Source: DATJPR01 sp963752915
GTDB lineage: Bacteria > Bacteroidota > Ignavibacteria > UBA10030 > UBA6906
Assembly: GCA_963752915.1 (NCBI GenBank)
Contig: CAVVZZ010000003.1
Span: 1 to 64,000 of the forward strand
Direction of reading: 5' to 3'
DNA: 64,000 nt
Position numbers and translations under genes: made by a program. Below the pieces are notes generated by a model. The model worked only from the letters and a program-made list of their open reading frames with translations, did not search any database and was not told where the DNA came from. Shown in pieces: positions 26,230 through 34,634 of the stretch. Numbering within the stretch: the stretch's first letter is position 1; each line of letters starts with the position of its first letter.

Positions 26230-28521
26230 ATGAAAACTCTGATCGGACTTTTGACACTCGTTTGCCAGCTGGCGTTCGCACAGGAAAGTTCACCCTACGT
26301 CAAACAAAGTACGTGGCAGGAGACTGTGCGTCTGTCAGCGGATTCGCTGCATCGGATGGAGAGCGCGATGCTGCACTGGGAAAAGGCGAGGCTCGGCCCG
26401 TGGTACGTCATCGGGCCCTTTAAAAGCAGCCGCCACGATCCCTTCAACGAGGAGTTTCCACCGGAAGTCAATGTCAACCTTGACGGTCACTTCGGCATGC
26501 TGAAGTGGATGAAACGTACAGACTGGCAGAGCGGGAAAGTGACCGACCTTCTTCCGGCCACCTGGTGTGCCTCGTATCTGACCAGAACCATCAACGTTCC
26601 GCATGATACCCTGCTGACACTCTATCTCGGGAGCGATGACGGCATCAAGGTGTGGGTCAACGGGACGATTGTGTTGAAGGACAGTTCATATCGGGGCTGC
26701 GAACCAAACCAGGATACGGCAACGGCGCGGTTGCGAAAAGGGAGAAATGTGTTGCTGATGAAAATCAGTAACGGAGATGGCCCGACCGCATTTTACTTCT
26801 CGCTTCTTGGACCGAATAGGGACGGCATCTGGGAACAGGTGGAGAAGGACTTCCCCGCCCCCGAGGCACTCCGGGAAATGTACTGGGAGCGCGCCGACAG
26901 TATCTGGGATGCGGAATGGGCGGCAGGGGACGTTTCTGTACTCGGACAACGGTATTGGAATGCCTTCGTCCGCACTGCGGCAGAGATCGGTCTCGACGTC
27001 GGAACTCCGCTCGTGGTGAAGACCACCTCCGAACTCGCACTCGTCCGCGAGCGCTACATCGATGCCAGGCGAAAAGAGTTTGAGCAGTTCGCCCATCTTA
27101 CCCCGAAGGAGTCGCCCGAGCCGAAAATCCACGGACCCGCGGTCTTCGGCGTCCGACCCGGGCATCCGTTTCTGTACAGGATCCCTGCAACAGGAAATCG
27201 CCCGATGACCTTTTACGCCCACGGGTTGCCTGCCGGGCTCGTGATTGACACCACCACCGGACAGATCACCGGAACCGTTGCCGCTCGCGGAGAGTACAAA
27301 GTGGTTTTCAAAGCGACGAACGCTCTCGGGTCTGCGATGAAGGATTTTGACATCGTTGTCGGAGACCGCATCGCGCTTACCCCGCCCCTCGGATGGAACA
27401 GCTGGAATTGCTTTGCGTCGGCGGTCGACCAGGCAAAGGTGCGGAGCGCGGCCGACGCCATGGTCTCCAGTGGTCTTGCGAATCACGGGTGGACGTACAT
27501 CAATATTGACGATTGCTGGATGGTCCGGCCTGGTTCGACGGACCCGCAGACGTCTGGTGTTCCCCGCAATCCGAACGGTCGCGTCAACACGAACGCCAAG
27601 TTTCCGGATATGCGGGCGTTGTCGACGTACATTCATGGCAAAGGGCTCAAGCTCGGGATCTATTCTTCTCCCGGACCCCTGACATGTGCGGGTTACACGG
27701 GGAGTTATCAGCACGAAAACGACGATGCGCAACAGTACGCGGAATGGGGGGTCGACTATTTGAAGTACGACTGGTGTTCGTACGGCGACATCAACCGCGA
27801 TACGTCGCGGGCAGGGTACGAACTGCCGTACCGGGTCATGCGCAGCTCGCTCGACGCGGTGAATCGCGATATCGTCTTCAGTCTATGCCAGTACGGGATG
27901 CGGAACGTATGGGAGTGGGGGGATTCCGTCGGCGGCAATTGCTGGCGGACCACGGGAGACATCACTGACACCTGGCAGAGCATGTCGAGCATCGGGTTCG
28001 GTCAGAATGGTCATGAACGATTCGCCGGACCGGGACACTGGAATGATCCCGATATGCTGGTCGTCGGCTGGGTGGGTTGGGGTCCGCAGCTGCACCCGAC
28101 ACGCCTGACCCCCGAAGAGCAAATCACCCATATCACTCTCTGGTCGCTCCTGTCGGCGCCCATGCTCATCGGCTGCGACATGACAAAGCTGGACGAGTTC
28201 ACGTACGGTTTGCTCAGCAATGACGAGGTCCTGGATGTGGATCAGGATGCGCTCGGCGTTCAGGGGCGCCGCATCGCGAAGCAGGGCGATGCAGAAGTGT
28301 GGGTAAAGCCGTTGCACGACGGATCGCTCGCCGTCGGGTTCTTCAACCGGGGCGCTCAACGGACGAACATCACCGTGGATTGGAAGGAACTCGGCATTGC
28401 AGGACCGTGCCGCGTCCGCGATCTCTGGAGGCAGAAGGACCTCGGGGAATTCTCCGGACAGTATGGGACTTCGGTCGGGCGCCACGGTGCCGCCCTCGTT
28501 CGGATTTCTCCCTCTCACTAA
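26230..28521 (+). CDS. GH27 alpha-galactosidase with N-terminal accessory domains
   Basis: 763 residues. Signal peptide MKTLIGLLTLVCQLAFAQ; a PA14/galactose-binding-like beta domain (about 45-200, LTLYLGSDDGIKVWVNGTIVL); a putative Ig domain (about 300-375, GLPAGLVIDTTTGQITGTV); then GH27 from PLGWNSWNCFASAVDQAKV. Catalytic residues are recognisable: the nucleophile Asp in LKYDWCSYG and the acid Asp in GHWNDPDML. GH27 releases terminal alpha-galactose; some members act on alpha-N-acetylgalactosamine or beta-L-arabinopyranose. It follows the nuclease gene by 90 bases and precedes GH20 by 19, probably one operon. In this cluster it would cap-trim galactosylated glycans. Confidence 0.93.
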   Translation: MKTLIGLLTLVCQLAFAQESSPYVKQSTWQETVRLSADSLHRMESAMLHWEKARLGPWYVIGPFKSSRHDPFNEEFPPEVNVNLDGHFGMLKWMKRTDWQSGKVTDLLPATWCASYLTRTINVPHDTLLTLYLGSDDGIKVWVNGTIVLKDSSYRGCEPNQDTATARLRKGRNVLLMKISNGDGPTAFYFSLLGPNRDGIWEQVEKDFPAPEALREMYWERADSIWDAEWAAGDVSVLGQRYWNAFVRTAAEIGLDVGTPLVVKTTSELALVRERYIDARRKEFEQFAHLTPKESPEPKIHGPAVFGVRPGHPFLYRIPATGNRPMTFYAHGLPAGLVIDTTTGQITGTVAARGEYKVVFKATNALGSAMKDFDIVVGDRIALTPPLGWNSWNCFASAVDQAKVRSAADAMVSSGLANHGWTYINIDDCWMVRPGSTDPQTSGVPRNPNGRVNTNAKFPDMRALSTYIHGKGLKLGIYSSPGPLTCAGYTGSYQHENDDAQQYAEWGVDYLKYDWCSYGDINRDTSRAGYELPYRVMRSSLDAVNRDIVFSLCQYGMRNVWEWGDSVGGNCWRTTGDITDTWQSMSSIGFGQNGHERFAGPGHWNDPDMLVVGWVGWGPQLHPTRLTPEEQITHITLWSLLSAPMLIGCDMTKLDEFTYGLLSNDEVLDVDQDALGVQGRRIAKQGDAEVWVKPLHDGSLAVGFFNRGAQRTNITVDWKELGIAGPCRVRDLWRQKDLGEFSGQYGTSVGRHGAALVRISPSH

Positions 28522-28540
28522 CCCCGACGATAGAGCCACC

Positions 28541-30268
28541 ATGATCAATCAGCAGACCAATCGCTTGCACCTCTTCGTCGGCCTCGGCGGATCCCTCGCA
28601 CTGTCGGCGTTTCTCTTCATCGGCGGGTGTCGCCCCGCCGAGGAACTTTCCCGGGAGCAGCTCGTGACAGCACCCCGATATGCCATCGTTCCGATGCCGG
28701 CATCATTGAACCCGGCGCCGGGGTCGTTTCGATTTTCTCCGACGACGCGGATCATTGTTACGGCGGGGAATGCCGAAGTACGAAGAGTCGCCGAACAGTT
28801 CCTCGACATCGCCGGCCCGTCATTTGCCGCCCGACCCCCGGTGACCGAGGATGGAACACCGGACTCCGACGAGGTTGTCTTCGCGCTGGAGACATCCTCG
28901 GCCGACCCCATCCCGGCGGAAGGCTATCGCCTTGTCGTCTCCGGAACGTCCATCAGAATTTCCGCTTCGAAGCCTGCGGGCCTCTTTTACGGAGTGCAGA
29001 CGCTGCTCCAGCTCTTTCCGCCGGAAATCTTCTCCCGCTATCCCTCGTTGCACCGCTGGATCGATATTCCCTGCGTCGCGATTAGCGACGCCCCGCGATT
29101 TCCGTGGAGAGGGGTCCATCTCGATGTGTCCCGGCACTTTTTCCCGAAGGAGTTTATCAAGCATTACATCGATCTCCTCGCACTGTTTAAGATGAATGTC
29201 TTCCACTGGCACCTGACTGACGATAACGGGTGGCGGATCGAAATCAAGAAATACCCGAAGCTGACCAGCGTCGGTGCCTGGCGTGTCGACCGGGAGGACC
29301 TCCCGTGGACAGGACGGGAACAACAGAAACCCGGCGAGCTCGCGATCTATGGCGGCTATTACACCCAGGACGATGTGAAGGAGATCGTCGCGTACGCTGC
29401 CGCGCGGTTCATCACGGTCCTGCCGGAAATTGAAATGCCGGCGCACTCCGTCGAGGCACTCGCCGCCTACCCGCAGTTCTCGTGTACCGGAGGACCGTTT
29501 ACCGTTCTCCCCGGAGGATACTGGCCGAACACGAACATCTACTGTGCCGGGAACGACAGCACGTTTGCGTTTCTCGACGATGTTCTCGATGAGGTGGCCT
29601 CGCTCTTTCCGTGTCCGTACATCCATATCGGGGGGGACGAAGCAGACAAAACGAATTGGAAGCAGTGTCCGAAATGCCAGGCGAGGATCAAGGCGGAAGG
29701 GTTGAAGAACGAGGAGGAACTGCAGAGTTATTTTGTCAAGAGGATCGAAAAGCACCTCAACAGCATCGGGAAGCATTTGATCGGCTGGGACGAAATTCTG
29801 GAGGGAGGCCTGGCGCCGGACGCCACGGTCATGTCGTGGCGTGGGACGGAAGGGGGGATCGCGGCGGCAAATCAGGGACATGATGTCGTCATGTCGCCGA
29901 CGTCGTATTGCTACTTCGACTATTATCAGTCAAAGTCCGGCGAACCCCTTGCGGGTGGGGGGTTCTTGCCGTTGGATACGGTCTACTCTTATGAGGTAAT
30001 GCCTCCGGGGCTAAGGGCGGAAGATCGGCGCCATGTCTTGGGCGCGCAGGCGAACCTGTGGTCCGAATACATCCCCACACCAATCCACGCCGAGTACATG
30101 CTTCTCCCGAGAATGCTTGCCCTGGCGGAGGATGTCTGGACTCCCGCCGACCGGAAAAACTACAGGGATTTCCTGGACAGGCTCCTGATTCAGTATGAGC
30201 GGTTTGACGCGATGGGCGTGAGCTACAGGGACTTTCGGAAAACGGAACATAGCGATATTGCACACTGA
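28541..30268 (+). CDS. GH20 beta-N-acetylhexosaminidase lipoprotein
   Basis: 575 residues from ATG 28541. Lipoprotein signal with lipobox IGGC. GH20b N-terminal domain (PRYAIVPMPASLNPAPGSF ... AGLFYGVQTLLQLFP), then the TIM barrel with FPWRGVHLDVSRHFFP, NVFHWHLTDDNGWRIEI and the catalytic Asp-Glu pair in YIHIGGDEADKTNW. The enzyme removes terminal beta-GlcNAc or GalNAc by substrate-assisted catalysis, at the cell surface or in the periplasm. It closes the glycan cluster. A longer in-frame start at 28397 overlaps GH27 and would destroy the signal peptide. Confidence 0.95.
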   Translation: MINQQTNRLHLFVGLGGSLALSAFLFIGGCRPAEELSREQLVTAPRYAIVPMPASLNPAPGSFRFSPTTRIIVTAGNAEVRRVAEQFLDIAGPSFAARPPVTEDGTPDSDEVVFALETSSADPIPAEGYRLVVSGTSIRISASKPAGLFYGVQTLLQLFPPEIFSRYPSLHRWIDIPCVAISDAPRFPWRGVHLDVSRHFFPKEFIKHYIDLLALFKMNVFHWHLTDDNGWRIEIKKYPKLTSVGAWRVDREDLPWTGREQQKPGELAIYGGYYTQDDVKEIVAYAAARFITVLPEIEMPAHSVEALAAYPQFSCTGGPFTVLPGGYWPNTNIYCAGNDSTFAFLDDVLDEVASLFPCPYIHIGGDEADKTNWKQCPKCQARIKAEGLKNEEELQSYFVKRIEKHLNSIGKHLIGWDEILEGGLAPDATVMSWRGTEGGIAAANQGHDVVMSPTSYCYFDYYQSKSGEPLAGGGFLPLDTVYSYEVMPPGLRAEDRRHVLGAQANLWSEYIPTPIHAEYMLLPRMLALAEDVWTPADRKNYRDFLDRLLIQYERFDAMGVSYRDFRKTEHSDIAH

Positions 30269-30670
30269 ATATCTGAGAATAAGGAGTAGGACGTAGGGAG
30301 TAAGAAGAAAGCGTAGGCAGTCGTCGAGTCTCCCATTCTCCCCCTCCCAAGTTCCCACTATCTCATTTTTTCGAGTGTCCGTTATTGCTTTTTGCTTTGG
30401 AATTTTGTATATTCATGGCTGGCCAACAAACCTTCAAGGCGCATTGAGTGTCAAATGCGAGGATGAAGAGAACCACGGATCTGCAGCGGGCCGCAATAAC
30501 AGCGCAACACATCAGAATATTGAAAATTTGTAATCTCAAGTATTGATTTTTCTGCCAATTCCGGCATTCGAAGTCGAATGCCAGGGCATTTCGTGGAACT
30601 CTTTCGTGTTACTATAGTATAATACTTAGTTGCCGGTACCGTCAAATCAACTCCTCAAAAGGAGGCTGTC
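30269..30670. other. 402-base intergenic region with heptad repeats
   Basis: 30280-30315 is purine-rich with 7-base units (AAGGAGT, AGGACGT, AGGGAGT, AAGAAGA). 30328-30362 is pyrimidine-rich (GTCTCCCATTCTCC and similar). Then follows unremarkable AT-richer sequence up to the promoter of the zinc-ribbon gene. No ORF here looks real. Confidence 0.65.
30618..30623 (+). promoter_or_regulatory. candidate -10 element before the zinc-ribbon gene
   Basis: A perfect TATAAT lies 48 bases before the GTG start at 30671, in AT-rich sequence (ACTATAGTATAATACTT). No clear -35 is visible. An AAAAGGAGG ribosome-binding site follows at 30658-30665. Confidence 0.35.
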
Positions 30671-30835
30671 GTGAAAAAGGAAGTCCAGAACGTTTGCCGC
30701 TTCTGCGGGAACGAATTCCAAGGGCCAAGTGGTGCGTATCGATGTCCTCGTTGCAAGAAAAGAGAGCTCGAATACAAGGCACAGCGGGAGAAGCTGAGAA
30801 AGAGCCTCCCTTATTATCTCAAGACGGACATTTGA
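30671..30835 (+). CDS. small zinc-ribbon protein, 54 residues
   Basis: GTG start preceded by a near-perfect ribosome-binding site (AAAAGGAGG, 5 bases spacing). The product has two knuckles, CRFC and CPRC, separated by 12 residues, then a highly charged helix (KKRELEYKAQREKLRKSLPYY). The CxxC-x12-CxxC pattern is a classical zinc ribbon, suggesting nucleic-acid or protein binding. A good intrinsic terminator follows 26 bases after the stop. I do not recognise a named family. The ribosome-binding site, Cys spacing and terminator together make it a convincing gene. Confidence 0.8.
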   Translation: MKKEVQNVCRFCGNEFQGPSGAYRCPRCKKRELEYKAQREKLRKSLPYYLKTDI

Positions 30836-30861
30836 ACATGAGTGTTTCGTCGTAACAGGAG

Positions 30862-30896
30862 AAAAGGCCTTCTTGCGCAGGAGGCCTTTTCTTTTA
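30862..30896 (+). terminator. intrinsic terminator, probably bidirectional
   Basis: Stem AAAAGGCCT / AGGCCTTTT with an 11-base loop, followed by CTTTT. It lies between the zinc-ribbon gene and the convergent pyrophosphatase gene. The reverse strand also has a short T-run after the stem. Confidence 0.85.
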
Positions 30897-30945
30897 ATAG
30901 TGATCGCACAGCGCCGGAATTCCGAGGCGCCTCACCCGGTGTTCC

Positions 30946-31557
30946 TCATTGCCCAAACACCTCATCATAATCTTCATGAGCCGCTTGAACAACACGTCGT
31001 GCGTGGTCGACATCATACACCCGTTCAATGAAGACCTCATCCGGAGCCGGCGGGACCATCTTGTAGGTCGCAAAATAATGCCGCAGGCGCTCGATCCATA
31101 CCGGAGGAATATCGGCAATGGATTTGGCCCCGCCCCAGACGGAGTCGTTCTGCAGCACCGCGATGATCTTGTCGTCCGCCTCGCCGTGATCGATCATATG
31201 GATCCCGCCGATGACGCGGGCGTTGAGGATGACTTCGGATCGACTGATCGGACGTTCACTCAGGACGCAGATATCCAGCGGGTCTCCATCCCCCTTTTTG
31301 ACGACCGGGGAGAGGGCGCCGACGCGGGTGGCGCAATAGGTCCTGGGGATGAAGCCGTATAGCGACGGCGGCAGGGACGATGTCCGCTGCGGCCTGTCGA
31401 CCCGAAGGTACCCCGTAGTCTTGTCCACCTCGTACTTTATCCCGTCAAACGGTGTAATCTCGATAAACGCGTGCACCACTTCCGGAGGGTTCGGTCCGAG
31501 TTCCAGACCGTGCCACGGGTGGGGTCGCCAGCGGTAGAACGGAGTGGGGAAGCCCAT
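30946..31557 (-). CDS. ppa: inorganic pyrophosphatase (family I)
   Basis: 203 residues. Family I signatures: IEITPFDGIKYEVDKTTGYLRVDRP, LYGFIPRTYC and the metal site GDGDPLDICVL (DxDPxD). It hydrolyses pyrophosphate in the cytoplasm, driving biosynthetic reactions. Divergent from the arsenic operon with a 180-base gap. Confidence 0.95.
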   Translation of the reverse strand: MGFPTPFYRWRPHPWHGLELGPNPPEVVHAFIEITPFDGIKYEVDKTTGYLRVDRPQRTSSLPPSLYGFIPRTYCATRVGALSPVVKKGDGDPLDICVLSERPISRSEVILNARVIGGIHMIDHGEADDKIIAVLQNDSVWGGAKSIADIPPVWIERLRHYFATYKMVPPAPDEVFIERVYDVDHARRVVQAAHEDYDEVFGQ

Positions 31558-31621
31558 GCGTTATGCTCCTTTAAAAAATGACCAACAATGTACGAAGGCG
31601 GGGGGAAAATATCCAAGAGGG

Positions 31622-31643
31622 CAACCTGCTACGAAGTAGGTTG
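31622..31643 (+). other. short hairpin upstream of arsR
   Basis: A 9-base stem CAACCTGCT / AGTAGGTTG (one G-T pair) with loop ACGA lies about 95 bases before arsR. It could be an end-of-transcript structure for a reverse transcript or a regulatory leader. No T-run. Confidence 0.3.
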
Positions 31644-31692
31644 AAACACCCCGGAGTTAATCCTGCCAGGAGCATTGCGTCCTGCAACTTCC

Positions 31693-31717
31693 TATCGTAT
31701 ATTTACGTTAAACGATA
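31693..31717 (+). promoter_or_regulatory. candidate ArsR operator
   Basis: An inverted repeat TATCGT ... ACGATA with a 13-base AT-rich spacer (ATATTTACGTTAA) sits 21 bases before the arsR ATG. Its size and AT content fit an ArsR/SmtB-type operator overlapping the promoter. Assigned by position and symmetry only. Confidence 0.45.
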
Positions 31718-31737
31718 TAAGAGCACCGAAGGACACT

Positions 31738-32073
31738 ATGGCCTACAGCAAAGCGGAAGAATTCAAACCCGCCGACCAGGCGCTGGCGGATTTTGCGAAA
31801 GCGATCGCCCACCCGGCGCGCATTATGATCCTCCGGACCCTTGCCAACCGGAAACAGTGCATCTGCGGCGATCTCGTGGATGTGCTTCCCCTGGCGCAGT
31901 CGACCGTCTCCCAGCATCTGAAAGCGCTCCGCGAAGCCGGCTTGATCGCCGGGGAAATCGAAGGCCCGCGCTCCTGCTACTGCCTCGACGCAAAAGCCGT
32001 CCAGAAGTTTGCCGCTATGGTGAATGCCTTCGCCGAGATCCTGCAGGACGCAACGCACGAAGAGTGCTGCTGA
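31738..32073 (+). CDS. arsR: ArsR-family arsenic-responsive repressor
   Basis: 111 residues from ATG 31738, preceded by GAAGGA. Winged-helix fold: AIAHPARIMILRTLANRKQCICGDLVDVLPLAQSTVSQHLKALREAGLIAG is the ArsR signature, and CICGDL supplies the Cys pair of a classical As(III) site. The C-terminus EECC adds two Cys, giving extra thiols. It should repress this operon until arsenite or antimonite binds. arsM follows after 24 bases. Confidence 0.94.
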   Translation: MAYSKAEEFKPADQALADFAKAIAHPARIMILRTLANRKQCICGDLVDVLPLAQSTVSQHLKALREAGLIAGEIEGPRSCYCLDAKAVQKFAAMVNAFAEILQDATHEECC

Positions 32074-32097
32074 ACACCACCACGAAAGGACCCTGCC

Positions 32098-32880
32098 ATG
32101 TCAAGCTCAGAGATCAAAGCGAACGTCAAGAAACACTACGCAGAGATCGCCGTTCAAGGCCCCTCCCGGACCGCCTCGTGCGGTTGCAGCAGCACTCCCT
32201 GTTGCGGGGATACGGAAAACATTCAGCTGTCGGAGGACTATGCGAAGCTTCCGGGATATGTGCCCGATGCCGATCTCGGACTCGGGTGCGGCATCCCGGT
32301 GGACATCGCAGGGATGAAGGAAGGGGACACGGTGCTCGACCTCGGCTCCGGTGCAGGGAATGATGTGTTCGTTGCGCGACATATCGTCGGGAGCGCCGGG
32401 CGGGTTATCGGGCTCGACATGACCGAGGAAATGATCCGGAAGGCCAATACCAACAAAGCCAAGCTCGGGTATACGAACGTCGAATTCCGCCTTGGCGAGA
32501 TTGAGGATATGCCCGTCGACCGCGACAGCGTGGACGTCGTCATCAGCAATTGTGTGCTGAACCTCGTTCCGAACAAGGACAAAGCCTTTGCGGAAATCTA
32601 CCGCGTGCTCAAGCCGGGAGGGCATTTTTCCATTTCCGATATCGTCCTCACGGGCGAACTCCCGCCGTCGATCGCCGCCGATGTGGCGTTGTACGCGGAG
32701 TGCGTCTCGGGTGCGCTGCAGAAAGACGACTACCTCGGGAAAATCCGCCAGGCAGGGTTCTCAAAAGTCGAAGTGAAGCGGGAAAAGCTTGTCCCGATTC
32801 CTGAAGAAACGCTGACGCAGTTCGTGACCGATCGATCAGCTCGGGCAATTTGCGTTGTGGAGTATTACTGTCCTCGGTGA
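32098..32880 (+). CDS. arsM: arsenite S-adenosylmethionine methyltransferase
   Basis: 260 residues. Rossmann methyltransferase with SAM motif VLDLGSGAGNDVFVAR and GLDMTEEMIRKA. ArsM-specific features are the Cys-rich N-terminus (SCGCSSTPCCG), YVPDADLGLGCGIPVDIA, the SNCVLNLVPNK motif with a conserved Cys and the later YAECVSGAL. It methylates As(III) to mono-, di- and trimethyl forms. It lies between arsR and an arsN2-arsC fusion; no arsB or acr3 efflux gene is seen, so methylation may be the main local outlet for arsenite. Confidence 0.95.
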   Translation: MSSSEIKANVKKHYAEIAVQGPSRTASCGCSSTPCCGDTENIQLSEDYAKLPGYVPDADLGLGCGIPVDIAGMKEGDTVLDLGSGAGNDVFVARHIVGSAGRVIGLDMTEEMIRKANTNKAKLGYTNVEFRLGEIEDMPVDRDSVDVVISNCVLNLVPNKDKAFAEIYRVLKPGGHFSISDIVLTGELPPSIAADVALYAECVSGALQKDDYLGKIRQAGFSKVEVKREKLVPIPEETLTQFVTDRSARAICVVEYYCPR

Positions 32881-32907
32881 AAAAGCGCATTAAGCAAAGG
32901 AATCACA

Positions 32908-33807
32908 ATGCCGTTCTCGGATGATCTCTCTTCCGTTGAGGTGCGAAAATCACGGCCGGCAGATCTGCCGGCCGTCGAAGCGCTTCTTTCAGCGGCGTCC
33001 CTGCCGCTTGAAGGTGTGCGGGAATGCTTTCAGACCTTCTTCGTTGCGGAGCAGCGGGGCGGAGTCCTCGGGGCGATTGGCATCGAACTGTACGGGCAAA
33101 CCGGCCTGCTCCGATCGCTGGTCGTCGCGCCGGACAGGCGTTCGAGCGGGATCGGGAGCGCGCTGTTCAATGCGCTGTTGTCGGACGTACGCAGCAGGGG
33201 AGTAACCGAAGTCATTCTGCTCACCACGACCGCGGCAGAGTACTTCGCCCGAAAGGGGTTCCGCGCCGTTCCGAAGGAATCCATCCAGGGGGAGGTCACG
33301 ACTTCTCCTGAGTTCACGGGCGCATGTCCGTCAACGGCGACCGTTATGCGTCGGCGAATCGGCCAACGTGTTCTTATCCTGTGCACGGGGAACGTCTGTC
33401 GGAGTCAGATGGCGGCGGCATTTCTCCAATCGTTCGACCCCTGGCTCGAGGTCAGGTCTGCAGGGACAAATCCCGCCGGCCGATTTTCACCCCTTACCCT
33501 TCAAGTGATGGAAGAGGCCGGAATATCCCTCAAGAACGCTTCATCGAAGAGCGTCGATGAATTTCTCTCCCAATCATTCGATTTTGTCATCACGGTCTGC
33601 GATCACGCCCGTGAAACATGTCCGATCTTCACCGGGAGCGTTGGGAATCGGCGTCATTTCGGCTTTGAGGATCCTGGCAATGCGAGCGGGACTGAGGATG
33701 AGCGCCTTGCCATCTTTCGCGCGACGCGGGACAGTATAAAAGCGAAGTTCCTGGAGTTCTATCAGAAGGAACTCCTTGGTTCCCCCTCCCCCCATTCCCG
33801 TTTATGA
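32908..33807 (+). CDS. ArsN2-like GNAT acetyltransferase fused to thioredoxin-type arsenate reductase
   Basis: 299 residues, two domains. Residues about 9-140: GNAT fold (VRKSRPADLPAVEALL ... LLRSLVVAPDRRSSGIGSALFNALL) like ArsN2 proteins of ars operons. Residues about 152-290: LMW-phosphatase-type arsenate reductase, with P-loop CTGNVCRSQ (C-x5-R) and the second redox pair in CDHARETC. The reductase converts arsenate to arsenite using thioredoxin; the role of ArsN2 is not established. The fusion keeps all reductase residues, so both activities are likely present. Last gene of the arsenic operon. A split into two genes is excluded by the continuous frame. Confidence 0.9.
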   Translation: MPFSDDLSSVEVRKSRPADLPAVEALLSAASLPLEGVRECFQTFFVAEQRGGVLGAIGIELYGQTGLLRSLVVAPDRRSSGIGSALFNALLSDVRSRGVTEVILLTTTAAEYFARKGFRAVPKESIQGEVTTSPEFTGACPSTATVMRRRIGQRVLILCTGNVCRSQMAAAFLQSFDPWLEVRSAGTNPAGRFSPLTLQVMEEAGISLKNASSKSVDEFLSQSFDFVITVCDHARETCPIFTGSVGNRRHFGFEDPGNASGTEDERLAIFRATRDSIKAKFLEFYQKELLGSPSPHSRL

Positions 33808-34127
33808 GAATCTCCTCTATTCCCGCAATGAATAATCCAGTATTTCTTCACAGAATAGCCCTGCATTTTCGGCATTGAAGTTGCTCAGAGATCCATAGCC
33901 GATCGAGAGTTTCACGTGCTGCGGTGCTGATCGGTGACAGGGTCCGGGATCGTTCTCCCCCATATGGCGTTATTTGCCACCCGCGCCCTCTCGCACATGG
34001 TTTCCATCCGTCCTGTATTTTGCTTTCAACGCCGCCGGGCTCCACCTCACGCGGTGAAAGAACTCCTGGTCTGACGGGTGTCGCTCACGTACATTGCTCA
34101 CGCCACTCAGCCAGGGACAACGCAGGT
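33808..34127. other. 320-base gap without a recognised feature
   Basis: This lies between the arsenate reductase fusion and the next ORF. I see no ORF, repeat or terminator that I can support. Confidence 0.4.
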
Positions 34128-34475
34128 ATGGACCCTATGATGGACATCGACGACATCGTCGATTACATCCGGCATGATGCTGCACTCTTTGCGTCAGCCT
34201 GGAATCAAGAACTCCGGTACCATGGCCGGGGGGCGATCGTCATTCTCTCTCCGGGGACTCCCTCCGGATCTTCCGACGTGAAAGTGGAATTCTGGACCGT
34301 GGATGAAATCCGTTCCTCCCTCCGCGTGCTCAATACCGAGGATGAATTCGTCTTCCGATGGATTCACCAGTGCGAGGAGGAGGGTGGACTGCCGGTCATG
34401 GTCCTCGCGCCGAGTGCGGGCGATCCAGGAACATTCGACCTGTGCTTTCATCGCTTTGTGGCGCCGCCTGACTGA
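34128..34475 (+). CDS. hypothetical acidic protein, 115 residues
   Basis: ATG 34128 starts MDPMMDIDDIVDYIRHDAALFASAWNQEL; the product has alternating helix and strand segments and is acidic (DIDDIVDY, LNTEDEFVFRWIHQCEEEGG). A weak AGG precedes the start; the in-frame extension upstream to 33924 is not protein-like. No signal peptide or membrane span. The amino-acid composition and codon pattern look coding, but I do not recognise the family. Confidence 0.6.
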   Translation: MDPMMDIDDIVDYIRHDAALFASAWNQELRYHGRGAIVILSPGTPSGSSDVKVEFWTVDEIRSSLRVLNTEDEFVFRWIHQCEEEGGLPVMVLAPSAGDPGTFDLCFHRFVAPPD

Positions 34476-34512
34476 CAGGCGAACCCACGATAGGCAATGG
34501 TTCATCCCCCCG

Positions 34513-34552
34513 TCTCCCACTCTCCCACTCTCCCACTCTCCCACTCTCCCCG
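34513..34552. repeat. octamer tandem repeat TCTCCCAC
   Basis: Four perfect tandem copies of TCTCCCAC followed by a variant TCTCCCCG, 82 bases before the serA ribosome-binding site region. It is the most regular member of the pyrimidine-rich repeat family also seen at 13851 and 30328. Confidence 0.9.
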
Positions 34553-34634
34553 TCCCGCCTTTGCCGCTCCCGCGCCTTGTCCCTCGTGACAACTTTCCGT
34601 ATCTTTGGAGCACGTATTCCGATAGGAGGTTCTT

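Noticed and set aside
32107..32625. 172-codon reverse frame inside arsM
   Set aside because: Antisense to conserved SAM and As-binding motifs; no independent support.
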